The notes under the pieces were generated by a model, which worked only from the letters and a program-made list of their open reading frames with translations, had not been told where the DNA came from and made no database searches. DNA of 64,000 nt, from the NCBI RefSeq assembly GCF_003386285.1, contig NZ_QPNC01000031.1, positions 45,314 through 109,313 of the forward strand, written 5' to 3'. The position numbers were made by a program, and so were the translations under genes. The DNA comes from Nocardiopsis sp. FIRDI 009 (GTDB taxonomy: Bacteria; Actinomycetota; Actinomycetes; Streptosporangiales; Streptosporangiaceae). This document shows positions 41,304-50,162 of the stretch, piece after piece (the first letter of the stretch is position 1; the number at the start of each line of letters is the position of its first letter).

Positions 41304-42047
41304 ATGCCTCGTGAGACACCAGACAGCACCGCGTCGCCGACCACTCCGACGGGGGAGAGCCGGCTCGCACTGGTGCGCCGGGCCCGCCGGATGTACCGGG
41401 AGCTCGTCGAGCTGTACCCGGACGCGCACTGCGAACTGAACTTCACGACCCCGCTCGAACTCCTGGTCGCGACGATCCTGTCCGCCCAGTGCACGGACAA
41501 ACGGGTCAACCAGGTCACCCCCGCCCTCTTCGCGCGCTATCCCGACGCCGAAGCCTACGCGTCGGCCCGGCGCGAGGAGCTGGAGGAGATGATCCGGTCG
41601 ACCGGCTTCTTCCGGGCCAAGGCCAACAGCCTCATCGGACTGGGACAGGCACTGTGTGAACGACACGGCGGCGAGGTTCCGGGGAACCTCGCAGACCTGG
41701 TCAAACTACCCGGTGTAGGCAGGAAGACGGCAAACGTACTGCTCGGTAACGCCTTCGATGTGCCGGGAATCACCGTGGACACGCACTTCGGGCGGCTCGT
41801 CCGCCGCTTCGGGTGGACCGACGAGCAGGATCCGGTGAAGGTCGAGCACGCGATCGGGGAGCTCTTCCCACGCAAGGACTGGACCATGCTGTCCCACCGC
41901 GTCGTGTGGCACGGGCGCCGCGTCTGCCACGCCCGCAGGCCGGCGTGCGGAGCGTGCGGCCTGGCCCGCTGGTGCCCGTCCTACGGCGAGGGGCCCACGG
42001 ACGAGGCCACGGCGACCAAACTGCTGCGGATGCGTTCGTTCGCCTGA
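41304..42047 (+). CDS. nth: Endonuclease III (DNA glycosylase/AP lyase)
   Basis: A 247-residue enzyme with the complete fold: helix-hairpin-helix LPGVGRKTAN with catalytic Lys, catalytic Asp in GITVDTHFGRL, and the C-terminal 4Fe-4S ligands C-x6-C-x2-C-x5-C (CHARRPACGACGLARWC). It removes oxidised pyrimidines and cleaves the AP site in base excision repair. ATG 41304 precedes the conserved start by a 30-residue tail. Its place next to crp and a Nudix gene matches Mtb nth (Rv3674c). A TlpA-type gene present between nth and Nudix in mycobacteria is absent here. Confidence 0.96.
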   Translation: MPRETPDSTASPTTPTGESRLALVRRARRMYRELVELYPDAHCELNFTTPLELLVATILSAQCTDKRVNQVTPALFARYPDAEAYASARREELEEMIRSTGFFRAKANSLIGLGQALCERHGGEVPGNLADLVKLPGVGRKTANVLLGNAFDVPGITVDTHFGRLVRRFGWTDEQDPVKVEHAIGELFPRKDWTMLSHRVVWHGRRVCHARRPACGACGLARWCPSYGEGPTDEATATKLLRMRSFA

Positions 42048-42191
42048 CGCGTTGTGATCCCTGTGGGGATCAGAGGGCGAGTTTGTACCCTGATCACGTG
42101 AGTGAGCACACACTCCTCGGCTCCGGGTCGACCGGCCTCTCCCCTTCCACGCACCCGACGGAGCTCTCGGCCCCTGGAACAGGTTCCCTTC

Positions 42192-42845
42192 ATGAACTCG
42201 ACACCGCACTGGCTCACCGCGCTCGCGGACTCGGCCGGGACGATGCCCGTGCCGCACCCCATGCGTCCGCCGGAGACGGGCGGGCGCGAGTCCGCGATCC
42301 TCATCCTGTTCGGTGAGGGACCCCAGGGGCCGGACCTGCTCCTGATCCAGCGCAACCACGGTCTGCGCAGGCACGCCGGACAGCCCGCCTTCCCGGGCGG
42401 CCGGATCGAGGCCGCGGACGGTTCACCCGAGGCCGCCGCGCTGCGCGAGGCGGCCGAGGAGACCGGGGTCGACCCGGCCGGGATCGACGTCGTCGGCCGC
42501 CTTCCCGAGCTGTACCTGAGCTACAGCGACTTCCGCGTCGTCCCCGTCCTGGCGTGGTGGCGCGAGCCGTGCGAGGTGCGCCCCGTGGACCTGGGCGAGG
42601 TCGCCGCGGTCTCGCGGGTCCCCGTCGCCGACCTGGCGGCCCCGGAGAACCGGGTCGAGGTGCGCTACGGCGAGGGTCCGCGCCGGGGCCCGGGCTTCCG
42701 TGTCGGCGGCATGCTCGTGTGGGGGTTCACCGGGGCGATCGTGGACAGCCTGCTCGTCCTGGGCGGATGGGAACTTCCGTGGCGCCGTGAGGGTCTTACC
42801 GACATGTTCGAAGCGACCCCGCACGGCCTGCGCCCCGTCGGGTAG
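42192..42845 (+). CDS. CoA pyrophosphatase-like Nudix hydrolase (Rv3672c-type)
   Basis: A 217-residue protein with RRHAGQPAFPGGRIEAADGS followed by PEAAALREAAEETGV, the exact pattern of CoA diphosphatases (LLTKRS-like LLLIQRNH upstream, HAGQPAFPGG). The enzymes hydrolyse CoA to phosphopantetheine and 3',5'-ADP. I chose ATG 42192 because the family alignment begins there; GTG 42102 would add 30 residues of low-complexity sequence. The gene is 27 bp upstream of marP and probably co-transcribed. Confidence 0.88.
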   Translation: MNSTPHWLTALADSAGTMPVPHPMRPPETGGRESAILILFGEGPQGPDLLLIQRNHGLRRHAGQPAFPGGRIEAADGSPEAAALREAAEETGVDPAGIDVVGRLPELYLSYSDFRVVPVLAWWREPCEVRPVDLGEVAAVSRVPVADLAAPENRVEVRYGEGPRRGPGFRVGGMLVWGFTGAIVDSLLVLGGWELPWRREGLTDMFEATPHGLRPVG

Positions 42846-42871
42846 CGCTCACTCAGGGAGGGGAGGGAACC

Positions 42872-44050
42872 GTGCTGGACGTCATCCTGATCGTCCTGCT
42901 GCTGCTGTTCGCCGTGACCGGCTACCGGCAGGGGTTCATCGTCGGGGTCTTCAGTTTCTCGGGGTTCATCGGCGGCGGTGTCCTCGCCGCGCTGACCGCC
43001 CCGACCTACATCCAGGAATGGGTGGCGGACCCCGGGCGGCAGGCGCTGGTGGCGATCGCGGTGGTGTTCCTGTCCGCGGCCCTGGGCCAGTTCCTGTTCT
43101 CCTACCTGGGGACCCTGGTGCGGAACCGGGTCACGTGGGACTCGGCGCGGGTCCTGGACGCCATGGGCGGGGCCGTCGTCAGCGGACTGTCGGTGCTGCT
43201 GGTGGCGTGGTTCATCGGGAGCACGGTCGCCAACTCGGCGCTGCCGTTCGTGGCCGGACAGGTGCAGAACTCGCGGGTCCTGCAGTCGGTCGACTCGGTG
43301 ATGCCGGAGTCGGCCCGAGGCGGGTTCCTGACCTTCCGCAGGATCGTCGACCAGAGTGACTTCCCCCAGGTGTTCAGCGGGCTGGGCACCGGCGAACTGG
43401 CCGAGGTGGAGCCGCCCGACCCCGACGTGCTGACCACTCCGGAGCTGATCGACGCCAGTCGCAGCGTGGTCAAGGTGCTGGGCACCGCGCCCGCCTGCCA
43501 GCGCCGGGTGGAGGGGACCGGCTTCGTGTACGGCGAGGACCGGATCATGACCAACGCCCACGTGGTCGCCGGGGTCACCGAGGACCTGCGGGTGGTCACC
43601 AGGGACGGGCACCAGCTGGAGGCGACCCTGGTGCTCTTCGACGCCCAGCAGGACCTGGCCGTCCTCGACGTGCCGGGGCTGGACCTGGAGCCGCTGGAGT
43701 TCAACGGGACGGCCGAGCAGGGCGACGACGCGGTCGTGGCCGGGTTCCCCCGCAACAGCGGCTTCACGGCGGTTCCAGCGCGCGTGAGGGCCCGTCAGAC
43801 GGCGCAGGGGCCCGACTTCTACCATTCCCAGCAGGTGAGCCGGGAGATCTACCAGGTGCGGGCCGTGGTCCGTCCGGGCAACTCCGGGGGGCCGCTGCTG
43901 GCACCCGACGGGACCGTCTACGGCGTGGTGTTCGCCGCCGCGACCAACGAGGACGAGACGGGGTACGTCCTCACCGCCGACGAGGTCGCCGCCAACGCGA
44001 GCGCGGGCCTGGCGGCCGACTCCGAGGTCTCGTCGCAGGTCTGCGACTAG
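42872..44050 (+). CDS. marP: MarP-family membrane serine protease
   Basis: A 392-residue protein with four N-terminal transmembrane helices of the CvpA type (about 1-160) and a trypsin-like protease domain outside the membrane. Catalytic triad: His in MTNAHVVAG, Asp in DLAVLDV, Ser in GNSGGPLL. Two cysteines (APACQ and SQVCD) are placed to form the disulfide that activates MarP in mycobacteria, where it processes a peptidoglycan hydrolase for acid resistance. The GGGAGGGGAGG site is 9 nt before the GTG at 42872. Nudix-marP order is as in Mtb. A perfect 28-bp hairpin ends the operon. Confidence 0.93.
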   Translation: MLDVILIVLLLLFAVTGYRQGFIVGVFSFSGFIGGGVLAALTAPTYIQEWVADPGRQALVAIAVVFLSAALGQFLFSYLGTLVRNRVTWDSARVLDAMGGAVVSGLSVLLVAWFIGSTVANSALPFVAGQVQNSRVLQSVDSVMPESARGGFLTFRRIVDQSDFPQVFSGLGTGELAEVEPPDPDVLTTPELIDASRSVVKVLGTAPACQRRVEGTGFVYGEDRIMTNAHVVAGVTEDLRVVTRDGHQLEATLVLFDAQQDLAVLDVPGLDLEPLEFNGTAEQGDDAVVAGFPRNSGFTAVPARVRARQTAQGPDFYHSQQVSREIYQVRAVVRPGNSGGPLLAPDGTVYGVVFAAATNEDETGYVLTADEVAANASAGLAADSEVSSQVCD

Positions 44051-44100
44051 GCAGTGTTTTCTCTGGTCCTCCGCCTTCGCTTCGGACCGGGCACGACGAC

Positions 44101-44128
44101 GGGGGCGTCTGCGCGCGCAGACGCCCCC
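44101..44128. terminator. Perfect 28-bp bidirectional hairpin
   Basis: GGGGGCGTCTGCGC followed at once by its exact complement, with no unpaired loop bases in the primary sequence. It sits between the convergent marP and anti-sigma genes and can end transcription of both. Confidence 0.8.
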
Positions 44129-44143
44129 GGTGGGTTCGCGGAC

Positions 44144-44698
44144 CTAGTTCGAGCTGGGGTCGTGCGTCCGCTCGGCCGCGACCGGCCAGCTCATCCGCAC
44201 GATCGTGCCCTGATCGCTGGGATCGATGCGCACCTCGTCCGCGAGGCCGGTGATCACCGCCAGACCGAGGCCCGGGGAGAACCCCGAGATCCCGCCGGGA
44301 GGGGTCTCGTCACCGTCGAGGAAGAGCCCGTCGAGCAGGGGGCCCGTGTGGTCGGTCGACTCGTCCGCGTCCTTGGCCGGGGCCCGGTCGGAGACGACGA
44401 CCTCGAAACGCTGGGTGGCGTTCCCGTTGGCGCGCAGGGCGTGCCCCGGCGTGCCACCGTCGGCCTTCGACGCGGAGTCGGCGCCGGCGCCGTCGATCAG
44501 CTGGAGCAGGATCGGCTGCGTCGGGCAGTGCAGCTTGTGCGCGGCCACCGCCCGGGAACACGCCTCACCGACCGCCAGCCTGATCTCGTCGATCGCTGTC
44601 GCGGCGATACCGGCCCGCCGTGCGACGGTCGCGGCCATGAGCCGCGCCGTCCGCACGTGCGCCGGGAGCGCGCTGATCGTCAGCGTGATGGTTGCCAT
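44144..44698 (-). CDS. RsbW-like anti-sigma kinase (ApgA-type ATP-binding protein)
   Basis: A 184-residue HATPase. The N-box is DEIRLAVGEACSRAVAA (about 37-53) and the G-box ends GFSPGLGLAVITGLADEV. A divergent, disordered insert (about 72-125, rich in Ala, Gly and Asp) separates them. Such proteins phosphorylate a STAS partner and sequester an alternative sigma factor. It directly follows bldG in the same leftward operon (13 bp apart), as the ORF3/ApgA gene does in Streptomyces. The kinase N-box lacks the canonical Asn (ALGEACSR in place of ELCTNAV), so kinase activity may be weak. Confidence 0.9.
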   Translation of the reverse strand: MATITLTISALPAHVRTARLMAATVARRAGIAATAIDEIRLAVGEACSRAVAAHKLHCPTQPILLQLIDGAGADSASKADGGTPGHALRANGNATQRFEVVVSDRAPAKDADESTDHTGPLLDGLFLDGDETPPGGISGFSPGLGLAVITGLADEVRIDPSDQGTIVRMSWPVAAERTHDPSSN

Positions 44699-44711
44699 CG
44701 CTCGCTCTGGA

Positions 44712-45059
44712 CTACTTCTCGGGGCGCTTGTCGATGGCTTCCTGCACCGAGTCGTGGATACCGAACACCTTGGTCAGGCCGGTGATCCGGAAGATCTTGA
44801 GGATGCGCTCCTGGGTGCAGACCAGGGCGAGCGTCCCGTTGTGCGCGCGGACGCGCTTGAGCCCGCCCACGAGCACGCCGAGGCCCGTCGAGTCCAGGAA
44901 CTCCACCTTCTCCATGTTGACCACGAGATGGAAGTTGCCCTTGTTGACCAGGTCGATCAGCAGCTCGCGGAGCCGGGGCGCGGTATAGACATCGATCTCA
45001 CCCTCAACGACGACGACCTCGGTGTCGCCCTCGGTGTAATGATCAAGCTTCAGGTCCAC
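44712..45059 (-). CDS. bldG: BldG-type anti-sigma factor antagonist (STAS)
   Basis: A 115-residue STAS protein. EGEIDVYTAPRLRELLIDLV (about 19-38), the phosphorylation site Ser57 in VEFLDSTGLGVLVGGLKRVRAH and FRITGLTKVFGIH match Streptomyces BldG closely. BldG is phosphorylated by its anti-sigma partner and controls sporulation, antibiotic production and sigma-H-type sigma factors. It is first in the operon with the RsbW-like gene and divergent from the MrfA-like helicase. A proposed sigma partner is not in the window. Confidence 0.95.
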   Translation of the reverse strand: MDLKLDHYTEGDTEVVVVEGEIDVYTAPRLRELLIDLVNKGNFHLVVNMEKVEFLDSTGLGVLVGGLKRVRAHNGTLALVCTQERILKIFRITGLTKVFGIHDSVQEAIDKRPEK

Positions 45060-45291
45060 TAGTCCTCCAGCGCCGAACCGCGTATAACGCGAATGGTCTT
45101 CTGCCGGGCGTTACCCCACCAGCACGCATTCAACCACGGGTACAGAGTGTGTCTTCCTGCGATGAGCAGAAAAACGGTGACACCGCGCCACTCTTCCCCC
45201 GGATGCCACACTGAAACCGATGTCCGCCAGTGCCGCTCCCCCGTCGGGAGGACCGTGGGTCGGGAACGTGTCCAGTGAGGAGGGGTCTCGG

Positions 45292-47586
45292 ATGAGGCGA
45301 TCGGAGCCCATGCTCCCCGGTGTGTGGCGTGACGATACCCGGTACCCGCGGGTGACCCATATCGAGCATGTGGCCCCGGGCGACGGGGTGAGCGGGGAGT
45401 GGCCGGGGTGGACCGCGCCCCACCTGGTCGAACGCCTGGCGGAACGGGGGATCACGGGTCCGTGGTCCCACCAGGCCGCCGCCGCCGACCTCGCACGCTC
45501 GGGCAGTGATGTGATCATAGCCACGGGTACCGCCTCGGGAAAGTCACTTGCCTTCCTTATGCCCGCGGTGGACGCGGTTGACGCGGGCGGGAGCGTGCTC
45601 TATCTCTCCCCGACCAAGGCGCTCGCCCAGGACCAGTTGCGGTGGGTATCGGACCTCGCCCTCCCGGGCGTGCGGGCGGCGGTCTACGACGGGGACACGC
45701 CGCCGGAGGAGCGCTCGTGGGTGCGTGAGCACGGCAACTACGTCCTGACCAATCCGGACATGCTGCACCACGGCATCCTGCCCCGGCACGGGGCGTGGTC
45801 GCGCTTCCTGCGCGGGCTGCGGTACGTGGTGATCGACGAGGCGCACCGGTACCGGGGGGTGTTCGGCTCGCACGTCGCGCTGATCCTGCGCCGGCTGCGC
45901 CGGATCTGCGCCCGGTACCGCTCCGAGCCGGTGTTCGTGCTGGCCTCGGCCACCTCCGGGAGCCCGGGGCGGAGCGCGACCCGGCTCACGGGGGTGCCGG
46001 TCGCGGAGGTCACCAAGGACGGTTCGCCCCGGGCGGGGATGTCCGTGGCGCTCGTGGAGCCGGAGCTGACCGAGATGACGGGCGAGCAGGGTGCCCCGGT
46101 GCGGCGGACGGCGTCGTCGCAGGCCGCGGAGATGCTCGCCGACCTGGTGCGGGACGGGGTCCGCACGCTCGTCTTCGTGCGCTCGCGGCAGGGGGCGGAG
46201 GTGGTCGCGCTGACCACCCAGCGGCTGCTGTCCGAGAGGGGTGAGCACGACCTGGCCGCGCGCGTGTCCGCCTACCGGGGCGGCTACCTGGCGTCGGAGC
46301 GCAGGGAGCTGGAGGAGTCGCTGCGGTCGGGGAGGATCCTCGGTCTGGCGACGACCAACGCCCTCGAACTCGGGGTGGACATCAGCGGCCTGGACGCCGT
46401 GCTCATCGCGGGGTGGCCGGGGACGCTGGCCTCGCTGTGGCAGCAGGCCGGACGCGCGGGGCGGCGCGGCGAGGACGCGCTCGCGGTGTTCATCGCCCGC
46501 GACGATCCGCTGGACACCTATCTGGCCCACCACCCGGAGGCTATTTTCGGTCGGTCCGTAGAGGAGACCGTCCTTGATCCGGAAAACCCCCACATCCTCG
46601 GTCCGCACCTGTGCGCGGCGGCCCAGGAGCTCCCGATCACCCGGGATGACTTCACCCTGTTCGGTCCGACGACCGAGGAGCTGCTCGGTGAACTCGTCTC
46701 GGGAAAACTGCTGAGGAAGCGCCCGAGAGGCTGGTTCTGGACGAGCAACGAACGCGCGAGTGACATGGCCGATATCCGGGGAGCGGGCGGCCCGCCGGTG
46801 CAGATCGTCGACACGGGCAGCGGGCAGCTGCTCGGCGAGATCGACGAGGCGGCGGCACACGGCACCGTGCACCCCGGCGCGGTGTACCTCCACCAGGGGG
46901 CCACCTACCTGGTCGACGACCTCGACCTGGAGGAGGGGGTCGCCCTCGTGCGCCCGGCCGAGCCGCCCTACAGCACCTGGGCGCGCGACACCACGGACAT
47001 CACGGTGCGGTCGGTCGACCGGAAGGAGACCTGGCCCAGCGGGGCGACCGTGTACTTCGGGGAGGTCGAGGTGGCCCGCCAGGTGGTGGGCTTCCTCAGA
47101 CGGGACGTGCGCACGGGGTCGGTCCTGGGGGAGCAGCCCCTGGACCTGCCGGAGCGGACACTGCACACACGCGCCGTGTGGTGGACGCTGCCGCGTGCGG
47201 GCGAGGAGCGGCTGCGCGGGGCCGACGTGGGCCTGCTGGGTGCGGCGCACGCGGCCGAGCACGCCTCGATCGGACTGCTGCCGCTGCTGGCCACCTGCGA
47301 CCGGTCGGACATCGGCGGGGTGTCCACCGCCGTGCACACCGACACGGGACGGCTGACGGTCTTCGTCTACGACGGGTACCAGGGCGGTGCGGGTTTCGCC
47401 GAGCGAGGCTTCGCGGCCGCGCGCGAGTGGCTCTCCGCGACCCGTGACGTGATCGCCGACTGTGAGTGCGATCAGGGGTGTCCCTCGTGCATCCAGTCGC
47501 CGAAGTGCGGGACCGGGAACGAGCCGTTGAGCAAGTCCGGGGCGCTGCGGCTGCTGGACGAGGTCCTGGCCGGGGGTGAGGGCTGA
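45292..47586 (+). CDS. DEAD/DEAH helicase, MrfA/Hrq1-like (Rv3649-type)
   Basis: A 764-residue SF2 helicase from ATG 45292 (AGGAGG 8 nt upstream); an upstream in-frame ATG at 45220 adds 24 residues without support. Motifs: Q-like GITGPWSHQA, Walker A ATGTASGKS, VLTNPDM, DEAH box VIDEAHRYRG, then TTNALELGVDI and QQAGRAGRRG of domain 2. The C-terminal DUF1998 zinc site is CECDQGCPSCIQSPKCG. MrfA-type helicases unwind DNA at mitomycin or crosslink damage. The gene is divergent from bldG, followed at once by the pilin genes, as in Mtb. Confidence 0.93.
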   Translation: MRRSEPMLPGVWRDDTRYPRVTHIEHVAPGDGVSGEWPGWTAPHLVERLAERGITGPWSHQAAAADLARSGSDVIIATGTASGKSLAFLMPAVDAVDAGGSVLYLSPTKALAQDQLRWVSDLALPGVRAAVYDGDTPPEERSWVREHGNYVLTNPDMLHHGILPRHGAWSRFLRGLRYVVIDEAHRYRGVFGSHVALILRRLRRICARYRSEPVFVLASATSGSPGRSATRLTGVPVAEVTKDGSPRAGMSVALVEPELTEMTGEQGAPVRRTASSQAAEMLADLVRDGVRTLVFVRSRQGAEVVALTTQRLLSERGEHDLAARVSAYRGGYLASERRELEESLRSGRILGLATTNALELGVDISGLDAVLIAGWPGTLASLWQQAGRAGRRGEDALAVFIARDDPLDTYLAHHPEAIFGRSVEETVLDPENPHILGPHLCAAAQELPITRDDFTLFGPTTEELLGELVSGKLLRKRPRGWFWTSNERASDMADIRGAGGPPVQIVDTGSGQLLGEIDEAAAHGTVHPGAVYLHQGATYLVDDLDLEEGVALVRPAEPPYSTWARDTTDITVRSVDRKETWPSGATVYFGEVEVARQVVGFLRRDVRTGSVLGEQPLDLPERTLHTRAVWWTLPRAGEERLRGADVGLLGAAHAAEHASIGLLPLLATCDRSDIGGVSTAVHTDTGRLTVFVYDGYQGGAGFAERGFAAAREWLSATRDVIADCECDQGCPSCIQSPKCGTGNEPLSKSGALRLLDEVLAGGEG

Positions 47587-47590
47587 GGCC

Positions 47591-47639
47591 GTCCACAGCC
47601 TGTGGATGGAGGGCTGTCGCCCGATGGCGGTTGTCCACA
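47591..47639. promoter_or_regulatory. DnaA-box-like repeats after the helicase gene
   Basis: CCACAG/CTGTGG form an inverted repeat at 47593-47605, and a perfect TTGTCCACA lies at 47631-47639, upstream of the pilin operon. They may be fortuitous or a DnaA-binding region. Confidence 0.4.
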
Positions 47640-47731
47640 GGCTGGGGACGGGGCTTTCGCCGCCCCCTCCGGACGGCGGACCCTGGTGAGGGAGGACGGA
47701 CGTTCCGTCCACCCCTGCCCAGGGAGGTCCC

Positions 47732-47926
47732 ATGCCTGTCGCCTCGTGCCCGCTCGTCCGATTCCCCGCCTCCGTCGACGACCGGGGGGTGACCACGGCG
47801 GAGTACGCCCTGTGCGCTGTCTCCGCGGTCGCCTTCGCCGGTGTCCTGTACGCCATCCTCACCGGTGACACCGTGAACGGCGTCCTCACCGACCTCGTCG
47901 TCGACGCGCTCAGCTCCGGTGTCTGA
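47732..47926 (+). CDS. DUF4244 pilin-like small protein (Rv3656c-type)
   Basis: A 64-residue protein with a class III signal-like site: DDRG followed by VTTAEYALCAVSAVAFAGVL, where the Glu five residues after the Gly is the pilin hallmark. The hydrophobic helix (about 25-45) is the pilin body. It is probably the major Flp-type pilin, cleaved by a prepilin peptidase not in the window. GGGAGG lies 6 nt before ATG 47732. Its 3' end overlaps the TadE-like gene by eight bases. First gene of the pilin operon. Confidence 0.9.
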   Translation: MPVASCPLVRFPASVDDRGVTTAEYALCAVSAVAFAGVLYAILTGDTVNGVLTDLVVDALSSGV

Positions 47927-48260
47927 CCGGGGTTCGGTCACCATGGAGACCGCCGTGGTGCTCCCCTCGTTGCTGCTCGTCCTGGCCGTGCTGCTCGGCG
48001 CGGTCACGGTGGCCGCGGCCCAGCTGGCGTGCGCCGACGCCGCTCGACTGGGGGCCCGCGCCCTCGCCCGGGGCGAGACCGACCAGCGGGCGCGTGAACT
48101 CGCGCTCTCCGCCGCCCCCGACACCGCCGAGGTGCGGCTGGTCCACGAGGCCGGGACGGCGCGGGTGACCGTCCGGGCCGAGCTGAGCCTCGGCCCGGCG
48201 GCCGGGCCCTCCGTCGAGGTGGCCGGGACCGCCGCCGTCCCGCTGGAGCCGGGGGTGTGA
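47919..48260 (+). CDS. TadE-family pilus assembly protein (Rv3655c-type)
   Basis: A 113-residue protein starting SDRGSVTMETAVVLPSLLLV, a TadE N-terminal signature with Gly cleavage and Glu at position five, and one transmembrane helix (about 9-34). TadE-like minor pilins take part in pilus assembly at the membrane surface. The GTG at 47919 overlaps the preceding stop. A SARP- or type IV-like function is not indicated. The extracellular part is Ala/Glu-rich (LALSAAPDTAEVRLV). Confidence 0.9.
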   Translation: MSDRGSVTMETAVVLPSLLLVLAVLLGAVTVAAAQLACADAARLGARALARGETDQRARELALSAAPDTAEVRLVHEAGTARVTVRAELSLGPAAGPSVEVAGTAAVPLEPGV

Positions 48261-48263
48261 CCC

Positions 48264-48662
48264 GTGTGTACCGGCCACGACACCGGCTCCGCCACGCTCT
48301 GGACGGTGGGGGTGTGCGCGGTGGCCTGGCTGGCCGCCCTGAGCGTGCTGCTCACCGCAGCCGCTCGGCTGGACCGGGACCGGGCCGCCACCGCGGCCGA
48401 TCTCGCCGCGCTGGCGGCCGCCGCCGAAGCGGCGGACGGAACGGACCGGGCCTGCGCCCGGGGGCGGTCCACCGCCGAGGCCAACGGCGGTGTGCTGGTG
48501 TCGTGCGTCGTCACCGGCCTGACCGTCGAGGTGGCGGTCTCGGTCCCCTCGTCCGTTCCGGAGCGGACCGTCACCGCCCGGGCCCGTGCCGGTCCGGTTC
48601 GGCCGTACCCTGCTGACGTATGGGACACAGACACCCGAGCACACTCAAGAACTCCGAGGTGA
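48264..48662 (+). CDS. Rv3654c-like secreted TadE-family protein
   Basis: A 132-residue protein with DTGSATLWTVGVCAVAWLAALS at the N-terminus, one hydrophobic helix and the DLAALAAAAEAADGTDRAC segment typical of Rv3654c-family TadE-like proteins. Two extracellular cysteines (DRACARG and LVSCVV) probably pair. The GTG at 48264 is three bases after the previous stop, with GGGGGTG upstream. The 3' end overlaps the start of a gene of unknown function by 43 bp. Third pilin-like component of the Tad locus. Confidence 0.88.
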   Translation: MCTGHDTGSATLWTVGVCAVAWLAALSVLLTAAARLDRDRAATAADLAALAAAAEAADGTDRACARGRSTAEANGGVLVSCVVTGLTVEVAVSVPSSVPERTVTARARAGPVRPYPADVWDTDTRAHSRTPR

Positions 48663-49057
48663 GCCACGCCCGCGCCCGATGGCTGCTGCGGGCGGAGCTG
48701 GCCTGTTGCTCCGAGTGTCGAGCCGAGGGGGACCGCGAAGCGGTGACCGACCTCGCGGAGGGCGGCGTGTTCGACTCCCTGATCACCGGGTTCGTGCTCA
48801 CCCGGGTCGAGCAGTGGTACTCACCGAGCCGCCCGCCCCGTTATCCGGCCACGGTCTACAGCATCGCCCCCGTTGACGAGCGGGACTTCTGGCAGGCACC
48901 CACCCAGCACTGCATGAGGGTGTGCATGGTCGAGGGCGTGCGCGGGGACCGGGTCGACACCCGTCCCGCGCTCAGGGAGCTCACCCTGATGTCGATCCGC
49001 GACCGCACCCTCGTCCTCGACGACATCATCGACGGGCTGTGCGAGAACGAGTCGTAG
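48620..49057 (+). CDS. Hypothetical 145-aa protein downstream of the pilin genes
   Basis: A soluble protein with no domain I recognise. It begins MGHRHPSTLKNSEVSHARAR; a GTG at 48659 is a possible alternative start after the overlap with the pilin gene. It contains CCSEC and TQHCMRVCM cysteine pairs, perhaps a metal or disulfide site, and ends with DDIIDGLCENES. The overlap (43 bp) with the upstream pilin-like gene in a different frame suggests translational coupling. No further rightward gene follows. Role unknown; a link to pilus assembly rests on location only. Confidence 0.55.
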   Translation: MGHRHPSTLKNSEVSHARARWLLRAELACCSECRAEGDREAVTDLAEGGVFDSLITGFVLTRVEQWYSPSRPPRYPATVYSIAPVDERDFWQAPTQHCMRVCMVEGVRGDRVDTRPALRELTLMSIRDRTLVLDDIIDGLCENES

Positions 49058-49393
49058 GGCGTGCTCCCCGACTCCAGGGGGCCGTGTCCTCAGCCGGTGG
49101 TCGCCTCGGGCGGCGGCGTACCCCCCGGCTCCAGCAGGGGGCCGGGTCCGTTTCCCTCCCGGCGCCGTGCCACGACGCCCGTATCGCCGTTCACATCCGT
49201 TGGCTGCCCGTCCGTCCCCCGGCGCCGGGCCACGACCGGTGCGTGGGCCGCAGAGTCGAGCTCACCGATGAGCGGTGGGACCTGACCGACCCCCATCGCC
49301 CCCGACGCGGTGGCTGTCGACACAATCGGCGCCAGGTCCTCGGCGGCATCATCCACCGCACCCGCACCGGCGATCCTCTGGCGTTCCCACCGG
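49058..49393. other. Gap between convergent gene ends, possible 88-aa leftward ORF
   Basis: A leftward frame at 49090-49356 would encode 88 residues with an internal VVARRR repeat, 37 bp below tadC. It has no convincing ribosome-binding site or family. A near-repeat CCGGCGCCG-GCCACGAC occurs twice (about 49160 and 49222). I left it unannotated as a gene. Confidence 0.4.
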
Positions 49394-50101
49394 TCACGCG
49401 CTGAGCGCCTGGGACAGCAGTTCCGCAGCCAGGGGAACGATGCCGATCAGGACGAAGGCGGGCAGGAAGCACAGGCCCAGCGGCGCCACCACGAGGACAC
49501 CGAGACGTTCCATCCGGGCCAGGGCCCGCGCACGCGACGCGCGCCGCAGATCCACCGCGTGCCGGTCCAGCAGGTCGGCGACGGGTGCCCCGGTGTCCGC
49601 GGCCCGTGCGAGGTCACGGCCGACGGCGACCAACGGCTCCGGGAGGGCGGGCCCCCGCCAGGCGCTGGTGGGATCGGCCCCCAACCGCAGGCGCTCCGCG
49701 ACCACGGCCAACTCCTCCCCCAGCCGCCCGCTCGTCGACCTGGCCACTGCGGACAGACACGACGGAACGGTCGCCCCCGCGCGTACCCCCGAGGCGAGCA
49801 GGCCCACCGCCACGGGAAGCTCCGCCGTCACCGGAGGGGCGCCCCTCCGATGACGGCGACTCCGGATCCACCACCCGGCGCAGACGGCCGCCGCCACGGC
49901 TCCGCCCGGGAGGCCGAGCACCGCGAGGGCGACGCCGGTCCCCACCGCACCGGCCAGAACCGGCGCGGTGCGGCGGATCCGGGCCCCCGCCCGCCGGGGA
50001 CGGGGCGCCGTGCGCGGACCGCGGATCCGGTGGACCGGGCTCCCGCCCATGAGTACCCATACGGCGGCGGTCCCGAGGACCACCGTGGCCGCCTCGAACA
50101 T
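49394..50101 (-). CDS. tadC: TadC-type inner membrane platform protein
   Basis: A 235-residue type II secretion F-domain protein. The T2SF core (about 90-210) includes LPVAVGLLASGVRAGATVPS and ARSTSGRLGEELAVVAERLR, with transmembrane segments at about 50-68 and 208-230. With TadB it forms the platform of the Tad pilus machine. Last in the leftward order Ssd-TadA-TadB-TadC. The 197-bp gap to TadB contains a direct repeat and an antisense terminator-like hairpin. ATG 50101 follows a weak site. Confidence 0.85.
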   Translation of the reverse strand: MFEAATVVLGTAAVWVLMGGSPVHRIRGPRTAPRPRRAGARIRRTAPVLAGAVGTGVALAVLGLPGGAVAAAVCAGWWIRSRRHRRGAPPVTAELPVAVGLLASGVRAGATVPSCLSAVARSTSGRLGEELAVVAERLRLGADPTSAWRGPALPEPLVAVGRDLARAADTGAPVADLLDRHAVDLRRASRARALARMERLGVLVVAPLGLCFLPAFVLIGIVPLAAELLSQALSA

Positions 50102-50162
50102 CCGTTCCCTACCCTCGTCGCTCCCCGGTGCGGTGCTGCCGCACGCCGTCTCCCGGTCCCGT

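Noticed and set aside
49090..49356. 88-aa leftward ORF downstream of tadC
   Set aside because: No ribosome-binding site, no known family and an internal repeat; coding status cannot be supported.
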